From: Cryobacterium melibiosiphilum
GTDB taxonomy: Bacteria > Actinomycetota > Actinomycetes > Actinomycetales > Microbacteriaceae
Direction of reading: 5' to 3'
Assembly: GCF_003602235.1 (NCBI RefSeq)
Contig: NZ_QZVS01000080.1
Coordinates: 29,872 to 93,871, forward strand
Length of the DNA stretch: 64,000 nucleotides
Notes under the pieces: model-generated
Seen by the model: only the letters and a program-made list of their open reading frames with translations
Database searches by the model: none
What the model was told of the DNA's origin: nothing
Position numbers and translations under genes: made by a program
Shown here: positions 1 to 6,208 of the stretch, piece by piece
Layout: every line of letters starts with the position of its first letter
How positions within the stretch are numbered: position 1 is the first letter of the stretch

Positions 1-1556
1 GACACGTAGTCCGGCAGAGTCAGTGCCGCCCCCGGCCGGGCCTCGGTCGGGTTGGCCGTGGCCGCGTTCCCCGCGCCCGACTGTGGGCCCGTCGGTTTCA
101 TCAGGTGAATGAGCCAGTTCTGGGCCGCCTTGGCGTCACCGGAGCCCGCCCCGCCTCCGGTCTGGATCAGCGCGACACGGCGCGGGCCCCCGAGGCTCCC
201 GCCGGGTTGCCCGTGCAGGGTTGCGATCACCTCGTCGTCGCGCCATTTTTCCAGCTCGTACTCGCCGTGGTCCCAGATGAAAATCTGCCCGGCACCGTAT
301 TCGCCCGTCGGTATGGTGCCCTCGAAGGAGCCGTACTCGAGCGGATGGTCCTCGGTGTGCACCGCGAGGTGGTTGTGTGCCGAATCCGACGGCACACCCT
401 TCGGCAACGCCCACGACACGAGCACGCCGTCGCGTTCGAATCGCAGGTCCCAGTGCAGGCGCCGGGCATGGTGCTCGTGGATCACGAACGAGGTACCGGT
501 CGCGCTTCCGACCGGTGCGGGGGCGACGGATGCTGCGGCATCCGTCGCCGCCCCGGTCGCCGCGGGGCGCGCCGGCACGGGTTCGGGTGTGCGGTCTGCG
601 CGGCGTTTGTCGCGATACGCCGTGAGTCGATCGTCGACGGTCGCGATCGCCTCGTCAGAGGAACCCTCCCCAGGCATGATCACGGCCAGGGGGTCGCCGA
701 GCCGAGCGAGGCGCTCGACCACCTCGCCGAACTCCAGTTGGGCCAGGCCGGGGGAGTCCAGCTCCGCCCAGTGGCGGGGCGCTGCGACGGTCGGCCTGGC
801 CCGCCCGCGCAGTGAGTACGGCGCGATCGTGGTCTTGGCCGCGCTGTTCTGGCTCCAGTCCACGAACACCTTGCCGGGGCGCAGGGCCTTGCTCATGCCG
901 CTGACGACCCGGTCGGGATGATCGACCTCGAGGGCCCGGGCCAGTTCGTGGGCGACGAGCACGACCTGCTCCGCCGAATACCGTCCGTCGAGCGGTGCAT
1001 ACAGGTGGATGCCCTTGCTGCCGCTCGTGACGGGCATCGGTTCGAGGCCCGCTCCCTGCAGTATCGTTCGCGCGAACCGGGCGATCTCGGCGCAGTCGGC
1101 CAGGCCGACTCCCGGCCCGGGATCGAGATCCAGCACGAGCCGGTCGGGATTTCGGGCTTCACCGCCGGGTGCGAACTGCCACTGCGGCACATGGATTTCG
1201 AGGGCGCTCAGCTGCGCGAGCCAGGTGAGGGTGGCGAGATCGTTCACCAGGGGGTAGACGCTGATCCGGTCGGTGTGCTGGATCGGCAGGCGGCGTACCC
1301 AGTCCGGTGCGCCCTCCTCGAGATTCTTCTGAAAGAACACGGCACCGGGCTCATCGGTGGAGCCCACACCGTGCACCCAGCGTTTGCGGGTGGCCGGTCT
1401 GTTCGCGGTGTAGCGGATGAGCGCGGGCGCGACGTTGGCGTAGTACGCGAGCACCTCAGCCTTGGTCGTGCCGGTCTCGGGGTACATCACCTTGTCGAGG
1501 TGGGTGAGCGTGATGCGGTGTCCGTTCACGGTCACCACCTGGCGGGCATCGGTCAT
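1..1556 (-). CDS. ligD: LigD-type NHEJ DNA polymerase/phosphoesterase (ligase), partial
   Basis: Non-homologous end-joining enzyme read leftward from an ATG at 1556; the left edge of the window cuts it, so about 518 codons are visible. The N-terminal ~290 residues are a LigD polymerase/primase domain: the metal-binding aspartates sit in a DLDPG motif (D143, D145) and a later SKGIHLY segment carries the conserved His. After an Ala/Pro-rich linker (about residues 310-350) comes a 3'-phosphoesterase domain with the HEHHARRLHWDLR signature and WALPKG. The polymerase-then-phosphoesterase order is that of mycobacterial LigD, so an ATP-dependent ligase domain is expected beyond the edge (inference). 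It is divergent from ku, its known partner, with 129 nt between the starts. Confidence 0.92.
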   Translation of the reverse strand, partial: MTDARQVVTVNGHRITLTHLDKVMYPETGTTKAEVLAYYANVAPALIRYTANRPATRKRWVHGVGSTDEPGAVFFQKNLEEGAPDWVRRLPIQHTDRISVYPLVNDLATLTWLAQLSALEIHVPQWQFAPGGEARNPDRLVLDLDPGPGVGLADCAEIARFARTILQGAGLEPMPVTSGSKGIHLYAPLDGRYSAEQVVLVAHELARALEVDHPDRVVSGMSKALRPGKVFVDWSQNSAAKTTIAPYSLRGRARPTVAAPRHWAELDSPGLAQLEFGEVVERLARLGDPLAVIMPGEGSSDEAIATVDDRLTAYRDKRRADRTPEPVPARPAATGAATDAAASVAPAPVGSATGTSFVIHEHHARRLHWDLRFERDGVLVSWALPKGVPSDSAHNHLAVHTEDHPLEYGSFEGTIPTGEYGAGQIFIWDHGEYELEKWRDDEVIATLHGQPGGSLGGPRRVALIQTGGGAGSGDAKAAQNWLIHLMKPTGPQSGAGNAATANPTEARPGAALTLPDYV

Positions 1557-1588
1557 GCGCCCAGCATGCCCCGAGGTCGCCCGCCCGA

Positions 1589-1636
1589 CCAGACCGTGCA
1601 TCCAGACCGTGCATCCAGACCGTGCGCCCAGACCGA
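1589..1636. repeat. 13-bp tandem repeat between ligD and ku
   Basis: About 3.7 copies of the 13-bp unit ccagaccgtgcat lie head to tail in the 129-nt divergent spacer of ligD and ku: 1589-1601, 1602-1614, 1615-1627 (ending gc instead of at) and a partial copy 1628-1636. The repeat is where promoters of both genes must lie, so copy number could alter spacing or protein binding. Origin by replication slippage is the simplest explanation. Confidence 0.85.
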
Positions 1637-1685
1637 AGATCAACCCCGGGTAGCCGCGAACGCACGGCGGGTGTGTACTGTCTGC

Positions 1686-2573
1686 ATGAGATCGATCTGG
1701 AAAGGCGCGATCACCTTCGGGCTCGTCAACGTTCCCGTCAAGGTCTACAGCGCCACCGAAGACCACGACATCTCGCTGCACCAGGTTCACGACACGGATG
1801 GCGGCCGCATCCGCTATCAGCGCCGCTGCGAGGTGTGCGGCCGCGTCGTCGACTACGCCCACATCACCCGGGCCTACGACGACGGCGACAAAACGGTGAT
1901 CCTCACCGACACCGAACTCAAATCCTTGCCCGAGGAACGCAGCCGCGAGATCGACGTGGTCGAGTTCGTGCCCAACGAGCAACTCGACCCGATCATGTTC
2001 GAACGCAGCTACTTCCTGGAACCCGACGGCAAATCCGCCAAGGCTTACGTTCTGCTGCGGCGAACCCTCGAGTCCACCGAGCGCACCGCGATCGTGCGCT
2101 TCGCACTGCGCCAAAAGACCCGGCTCGGCGCGCTGCGGGTGCGCGGCGACGTGCTGATGCTGCAGGGGCTGCTCTGGAACGACGAAGTACGCGAGGCGAA
2201 ATTCCCGGCGCTCGGCGAACGGGTGCGCATCTCCGATCGGGAGCTCGAGCTCTCGGCGACCCTCGTCGATTCGTTTGCGGCGGATTTCGCCCCCGAGAAT
2301 TTCACCGACGATTACCAGGCCCAGCTGAACGCGCTCATCCAGGCCAAGCTCGAGCGCGGCGACTCGGTCGACACCGACGAGACCTTCGGACGCCTGCCGG
2401 GTGACGGTGACGGCGATGACGACGCGACGGGTGGCGGTGAGGTGCTCGACCTGATGGAGGCCCTGCGCCGCAGCGTCGAGAACAACCGCGCTGAAACCAA
2501 CCGCGCTGAAACCAACGGCGCTGAAACCAACCGGAGTGAACAAACCGGGGCCAGCGGCAGGGGTCGCGGCTGA
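1686..2573 (+). CDS. ku: Ku homodimeric DNA end-binding protein
   Basis: Prokaryotic Ku, 295 residues, binds double-strand DNA ends and recruits LigD. The start MRSIWKGAITFGLVNVPVK is the family's characteristic N-terminus and fixes the ATG at 1686, although the reading frame stays open far upstream. The middle (LGALRVRGDVLMLQGLLWNDEVR) is the conserved Ku core. Length is normal up to about residue 265; the C-terminal tail is acidic and then repetitive (NRAETNRAETNGAETNRSE), ending in a Gly/Arg-rich stretch, as is common for the variable, DNA-contacting Ku C-terminus. A TACTGT hexamer ends only 4 nt before the ATG and no ribosome binding site is visible, so the message may be leaderless. Confidence 0.95.
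   Translation: MRSIWKGAITFGLVNVPVKVYSATEDHDISLHQVHDTDGGRIRYQRRCEVCGRVVDYAHITRAYDDGDKTVILTDTELKSLPEERSREIDVVEFVPNEQLDPIMFERSYFLEPDGKSAKAYVLLRRTLESTERTAIVRFALRQKTRLGALRVRGDVLMLQGLLWNDEVREAKFPALGERVRISDRELELSATLVDSFAADFAPENFTDDYQAQLNALIQAKLERGDSVDTDETFGRLPGDGDGDDDATGGGEVLDLMEALRRSVENNRAETNRAETNGAETNRSEQTGASGRGRG
2484..2543 (+). repeat. 15-bp in-frame tandem repeat in the ku tail
   Basis: Four 15-bp units based on aaccgcgctgaaacc (2484-2498, 2499-2513, 2514-2528, and a degenerate 2529-2543) encode the pentapeptide series NRAET, NRAET, NGAET, NRSEQ. The first two units are identical, which suggests recent duplication. The unit length keeps the frame, so copy-number change would only lengthen or shorten the tail. 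Confidence 0.85.
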
Positions 2574-2599
2574 TCCGTGGGCTGCAGCGGTCGCCCCGG

Positions 2600-2605
2600 T
2601 AGACT
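2600..2605 (+). promoter_or_regulatory. -10 hexamer of a probable leaderless pgsA promoter
   Basis: TAGACT fits the actinobacterial TANNNT -10 consensus and ends 6 nt before the GTG of pgsA, so transcription would begin at or next to the start codon. No Shine-Dalgarno sequence precedes the GTG, which fits a leaderless message. Confidence 0.5.
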
Positions 2606-2611
2606 CGGCCT

Positions 2612-3274
2612 GTGACCAGCACACCGAGCGGATCCGCGGGGTCGCGTCCCGTCCGCCCGCACCCCACCGGCACCAGCCCGGTCAGTTCCCGGGTCTGGAC
2701 TGTGCCCAACGTGCTGAGCCTGCTGCGGCTGCTCCTGGTGCCGGTTTTCCTGTACCTTCTGGCGGAGGGCCACGACGCGGGAGCGCTGCTCGTTCTCGCG
2801 TTCTCCAGCGCCACCGATTTTCTCGACGGATACATCGCTCGGCGCTTCAATCAGATCACCCGGCTCGGCCAGCTCCTCGACCCCGCCGCCGACCGGCTCT
2901 ACATCTTCGCGGCCCTCATCGGGCTCGCCCTGCGTGACCTGGTTCCGTGGTGGCTGGTCGCAGTGGTGGTCGGGCGCGACGTCTTCATGCTCGTCGTCGG
3001 GGTGGTGCTGGCCAACTACGGCTTTGGGCCGCTTCCGGTGCACCTGCTCGGAAAAATAGCCACGTTCTGCTTGTTTTATGCGCTGCCAGTGATCATGCTG
3101 GGGCAAGCCTTTCCAGAGTTGGCGTGGTGGTCCGGGCCGGTCGGCTGGGCCTTCGGACTCTGGGGAGCGTTCCTCTACTGGTGGGCCGGCATCATCTACC
3201 TCATCGAAACAGTGCGCGTAACTCGCATTCCCCGGGTTCGAGCACCCTCTCCATCCGATACGCTTGAACGATAG
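2612..3274 (+). CDS. pgsA: CDP-diacylglycerol-glycerol-3-phosphate 3-phosphatidyltransferase
   Basis: Membrane CDP-alcohol phosphatidyltransferase, 220 residues, which makes phosphatidylglycerol phosphate from CDP-diacylglycerol and glycerol 3-phosphate. The family signature DG-x2-AR-x8-G-x3-D-x3-D is present as DGYIAR...GQLLDPAADR near residues 69-95, followed by four more hydrophobic segments. The first ~30 residues are polar and Pro/Ser-rich and are not part of the fold; translation from the GTG at 2612 is favoured by the leaderless -10 element, but an internal start cannot be excluded. Related CDP-alcohol transferases (phosphatidylinositol phosphate synthase) share the motif; the PgsA assignment rests on overall similarity and on garA following directly. 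Confidence 0.85.
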   Translation: MTSTPSGSAGSRPVRPHPTGTSPVSSRVWTVPNVLSLLRLLLVPVFLYLLAEGHDAGALLVLAFSSATDFLDGYIARRFNQITRLGQLLDPAADRLYIFAALIGLALRDLVPWWLVAVVVGRDVFMLVVGVVLANYGFGPLPVHLLGKIATFCLFYALPVIMLGQAFPELAWWSGPVGWAFGLWGAFLYWWAGIIYLIETVRVTRIPRVRAPSPSDTLER

Positions 3275-3284
3275 GAGGTGCACG

Positions 3285-3803
3285 GTGGTCGATTTCGACA
3301 GCACAAACAAGTCCGAGGACCCGAAAGAGGCTCACGTGACGCCCGCAGACTCGGTTTCTCAGAGCCCGATGACAGACTCAACGATGACGTTCGGTCACGA
3401 ATTCGCGGCGCAACTCGCCGCACTCGACGGCGACGTATCGGTCGAGGAACAGGCGGCGATCGCGGCACTGCCGTCCGGTTCGGCTCTGCTCGTCGTCCGT
3501 CGCGGACCCAATACGGGCGCACGATTTCTGTTGGACGCCGACGTGACGAGCGTGGGACGCCACCCGAACGCTGATATTTTTCTCGATGACGTGACCGTGT
3601 CCCGTCGTCACGCCGAATTCCTGCGCACCGGTACGCGTTTTGGGGTCAAAGACCTCGGGTCGTTGAACGGCACGTACTTCGACGGAAACCGCATCGACAC
3701 CGCGCAGCTGAGTGACGGTGCCGAAGTTCAGGTCGGCAAGTTCCGCCTCACGTTTTACGCGTCGCGCCTTGACCTCGCGCACGCCGCCGCAGCGAGCGAC
3801 TAA
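3285..3803 (+). CDS. garA: GarA/OdhI-type FHA-domain regulator of 2-oxoglutarate metabolism
   Basis: Small phosphothreonine-binding regulator, 172 residues. The C-terminal half is an FHA domain with GRHP at 91-94, SRRH at 106-109 and SLNGT at 126-130. The stretch from SALLVVRRGPN to EVQVGKFRLTFY closely follows mycobacterial GarA and corynebacterial OdhI, which when unphosphorylated inhibit 2-oxoglutarate dehydrogenase and glutamate dehydrogenase and are switched off by Ser/Thr kinases through an N-terminal Thr. The N-terminal DSTMTFG stretch is a candidate phosphosite (inference). I chose the GTG at 3285 because an aggaggt ribosome site ends 5 nt before it; an upstream in-frame TTG at 3264 lacks one. 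It overlaps ftsR by 1 nt. Confidence 0.92.
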   Translation: MVDFDSTNKSEDPKEAHVTPADSVSQSPMTDSTMTFGHEFAAQLAALDGDVSVEEQAAIAALPSGSALLVVRRGPNTGARFLLDADVTSVGRHPNADIFLDDVTVSRRHAEFLRTGTRFGVKDLGSLNGTYFDGNRIDTAQLSDGAEVQVGKFRLTFYASRLDLAHAAAASD

Positions 3804-4501
3804 TGGCGGCATCCTCCGCCCGGGCGTTGGCCTCGGGCGCGGCGCCTCTCCTCAGCATCGGCCAGGTTCTCGCGCGCCTGACGCCGGATTTTCCCGATCT
3901 CACACCGTCGAAGCTCCGGTTTCTCGAAGAGCAGGGACTGGTCTCCCCGGCACGCACCGAATCGGGATATCGAAAGTTCGCCGCCGGTGACCTCGAGCGC
4001 CTGCGCCTGATCCTATCCATGCAGCGCGACCACTACCTGCCGCTCAAGGTGATCCGGGCGTACCTGGACGACCTCGACGCCGGGCTGTCACCCACGCTGC
4101 CCGGTGGCGCGACTCCGGGACTCACCATGCTCTCCGCCGCGCGGCGACTGAGCCGTGACGAGCTGATTCGTGACGCCGGGGCATCCGCTGCCCTGATGCA
4201 CGACGCTGTATCGGCCTCGATCATCCTGCCCGCCGACTACTACGGCGAGAATGTCCTGCTGGTGTTGCGCGCCCTCGTCGAGTTGCAGCGCAGCGGTATC
4301 GAACCGCGCCACCTCCGCGGGTTCCGCGGGGCCGCCGAACGCGAACTCGGCCTGATCGAGAGCGCCCTCGTGCCGCAGGCGCGCCGCAAAGACGCCTCCA
4401 GCCGGGCGAAAGCCTCGGAAATGGCCGTCGAAATCGCCGGCCAGCTCGAGGTTGTGCGCAGCAGCCTCATTCGATCTGCCCTCGGCCGCTTGACCAAGTA
4501 G
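3803..4501 (+). CDS. ftsR: MerR-family regulator FtsR
   Basis: 232-residue MerR-type DNA-binding protein. The winged helix-turn-helix lies at about residues 15-85 (LSIGQVLARL ... TPSKLRFLEEQGLV ... GYRKF) and a coiled helix follows. The match is to Rv1828/FtsR, a transcription activator of ftsZ in Corynebacteriales. The gene overlaps garA by 1 nt (TAATG), keeping the garA-ftsR order seen in mycobacteria and corynebacteria. A control role over ftsZ here (34 kb away) is inferred from the family only. Confidence 0.88.
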   Translation: MAASSARALASGAAPLLSIGQVLARLTPDFPDLTPSKLRFLEEQGLVSPARTESGYRKFAAGDLERLRLILSMQRDHYLPLKVIRAYLDDLDAGLSPTLPGGATPGLTMLSAARRLSRDELIRDAGASAALMHDAVSASIILPADYYGENVLLVLRALVELQRSGIEPRHLRGFRGAAERELGLIESALVPQARRKDASSRAKASEMAVEIAGQLEVVRSSLIRSALGRLTK

Positions 4502-4516
4502 GTCGTACACTGGAGG

Positions 4517-4636
4517 ATGCCGTGGTGCGCCCACCCCAAGCCGATGTGCCTCGACACGATTTTGGTCAAGCGGATGTCCCGGGTCGAAGCCACCCGCATC
4601 GATAGCGTTGTCCAAGCACCACACACCTGCTTGTGA
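4517..4636 (+). CDS. Possible 39-residue small ORF between ftsR and merR
   Basis: An ATG at 4517 preceded directly by tggagg opens a 39-codon frame ending at TGA 4634-4636, 21 nt before the next gene. The peptide is basic with three cysteines (MPWCAHPKPMC at the start, CL at the end) and resembles nothing I know. The good ribosome site and the exact fill of the 156-nt gap favour translation; the lack of any recognisable family argues caution. It could instead be the leader of merR. Confidence 0.3.
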   Translation: MPWCAHPKPMCLDTILVKRMSRVEATRIDSVVQAPHTCL

Positions 4637-4657
4637 ACATCTCCGGAGGGAGGCATC

Positions 4658-5209
4658 ATGACTGACGTAAACCCGCAAGACGATGCCGACCGTTACGGCA
4701 TGGACGTTCTCTTCACCGACGGCATGCCCGAACTGGATGCCCAGGCAGGCTACCGCGGTGCCGTCGCCGCCCGCGCCGCCGGCATCAGCTACCGCCAGCT
4801 GGACTACTGGGCGCGCACCGCTCTCGTCGAGCCCACTGTGCGCGGGGCCACCGGGTCCGGCACCCAGCGGCTCTACGGCTTCCGTGACATTCTCGTTCTC
4901 AAGCTCGTCAAGCGCCTGCTCGACACGGGCATCTCCCTGCAGCAGATCCGCACCGCGGTCAACCAGCTGCGCGAGTCCGGCGTCAGCGACCTCGCCCAGA
5001 CCACGCTCATGAGCGACGGCGCCAGCGTCTACCTGTGCACGAGCAACGATGAGGTCATCGACCTCGTCAGCCGCGGCCAAGGCGTGTTCGGCATTGCCGT
5101 GGGCAAGGTGCTGCGCGAGGTCGAGACGAGCCTGGTCGAACTCGACCTGCAGCTCGCCGACCCCGATGATGAGCTCGCCCAGCGTCGCACGACCCGCAAA
5201 ATCTCCTAA
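4658..5209 (+). CDS. MerR-family transcriptional regulator (Rv1830-like)
   Basis: 183-residue MerR-type regulator: helix-turn-helix at about residues 38-105 (GISYRQLDYWARTALVEP ... RLYGFRDILVLKLVKRLLDTGISLQQIRTAVNQLR). It corresponds to the second MerR gene of the mycobacterial Rv1827-Rv1830 group. In mycobacteria a bifunctional nuclease gene (Rv1829) separates the two MerR genes; it is absent here. The ATG at 4658 has a strong ggaggga site 5-10 nt upstream. Targets are unknown to me. Confidence 0.85.
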   Translation: MTDVNPQDDADRYGMDVLFTDGMPELDAQAGYRGAVAARAAGISYRQLDYWARTALVEPTVRGATGSGTQRLYGFRDILVLKLVKRLLDTGISLQQIRTAVNQLRESGVSDLAQTTLMSDGASVYLCTSNDEVIDLVSRGQGVFGIAVGKVLREVETSLVELDLQLADPDDELAQRRTTRKIS

Positions 5210-5238
5210 CCGCACCGACTATGCCGTGAAAGCGGCTG

Positions 5239-5271
5239 AATCGTCGGCGTGAGTAGATCACACCGACGATT
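5239..5271. terminator. Hairpin between convergent merR and parA
   Basis: Arms of 14 nt (aatcgtcggcgtga and tcacaccgacgatt) with one mismatch and a 5-nt loop gtaga lie between the ends of two convergent genes. There is no T-tract on either side, as is frequent for actinobacterial terminators. Confidence 0.55.
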
Positions 5272-5315
5272 GACGCGCTGTCACGAGCCGCGGCCGGCGG
5301 CGGATACGCGCGAGG

Positions 5316-6131
5316 TTAGTGCGCGACGGCGGTTTCGGCGTACTCGCCGATGCGTGCGGTGCGCAGGATGCGCTCGAGCAGCTGGTCGAAGTAGCCGGCC
5401 ATCTCCTGGGCGCTCTCGCCCGGCCACACGTGCAGGGGCTTCGCGGCGCCCTGCGCCTGTTGCAGCGACGTGCGCTCCGGCAGCTGGGGGCTGAGCACGA
5501 GCGGCCCGAACATGTCGCGCAGCTCTTTGATCCGAAACTGGTGTTCGAGCGACGCCACGCGCGCCCGGTTCACGATGATGCCGAGCGGCTGCAGGCGCGG
5601 GCTGAGCCCACGACGGATCTCTTCGATCGCGCGCAGCGCACGGTCGGCGGCGGCGACCGAGAAGAGTCCCGGTTCGGTGACGACGGCGACGCGGTCGCTC
5701 GCGGCCCACGCCGTGCGCGTGAGGGCGTTCAGCGACGGTGCACAGTCGATGAGCACGAGGTCATAGTCTTTTTCGACGGTGGAGAGGGCTTCTTCAAGCT
5801 TCCAGATGTCGCGGATGCTGGGGTGCGGGCCGTCGAAATTGATGGCCGACGGGCTGCCGATCATGACATCGATCGTGCCCTGGCCGCCACGGGTCCAGCC
5901 GCTGGGCGCGATGGCAGCCCGCACGGTTTTTTCTTTCGGACTGGTCAGCACATCGGCCACATTCAGGTGGCCGGCAAGCTGGATATCCATTCCGGTCGAG
6001 ACGTCGGACTGGGGATCGAGGTCCACCACGAGGGTGCGGACACCCCGGGCGAAGGCAGCAGAAGCCAGACCAAGGGTCACCGTGGTCTTTCCTACTCCTC
6101 CCTTGAGGGAGCTAACGCTTAGTACGTGCAC
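5316..6131 (-). CDS. ParA-family ATPase
   Basis: 271-residue deviant Walker-type ATPase. The Walker A motif KGGVGKTT is at residues 10-17 right after the first strand, followed by DLDPQ (about 38-42) and DCAPSLN (about 124-130). It lacks the long N-terminal extension of chromosomal ParA/Soj and there is no parB beside it, so it is an orphan ParA that could position some other cargo. The GTG at 6131 has a TAACGT hexamer 8 nt upstream and no clear ribosome site, which suggests a leaderless message. It is divergent from pyruvate carboxylase (77 nt). Confidence 0.85.
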   Translation of the reverse strand: MHVLSVSSLKGGVGKTTVTLGLASAAFARGVRTLVVDLDPQSDVSTGMDIQLAGHLNVADVLTSPKEKTVRAAIAPSGWTRGGQGTIDVMIGSPSAINFDGPHPSIRDIWKLEEALSTVEKDYDLVLIDCAPSLNALTRTAWAASDRVAVVTEPGLFSVAAADRALRAIEEIRRGLSPRLQPLGIIVNRARVASLEHQFRIKELRDMFGPLVLSPQLPERTSLQQAQGAAKPLHVWPGESAQEMAGYFDQLLERILRTARIGEYAETAVAH

Positions 6132-6208
6132 AAGAAGCTACGTTACCTTCACTAGTCTGGGAGAACCTAACCGTTGCCTGTACGCCGCGTCACCGTCGAA
6201 AGGTCTGC

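Noticed and set aside
1..1556. ligD as a broken gene
   Set aside because: The frame is open to the window's edge with intact motifs, so it is cut by the window and not a pseudogene.
918..1685. 768-nt upstream extension of the ku frame
   Set aside because: It overlaps ligD on the other strand and Ku proteins begin at MRSIWKG, which fixes the ATG at 1686.
3264..3284. TTG start for garA at 3264
   Set aside because: It overlaps pgsA and lacks a ribosome site; an aggaggt site is placed for the GTG at 3285.
5316..6131. Chromosome segregation locus (parABS)
   Set aside because: There is no parB and I see no TGTTTCACGTGAAACA-like parS site; a lone ParA-type ATPase does not make a segregation locus.
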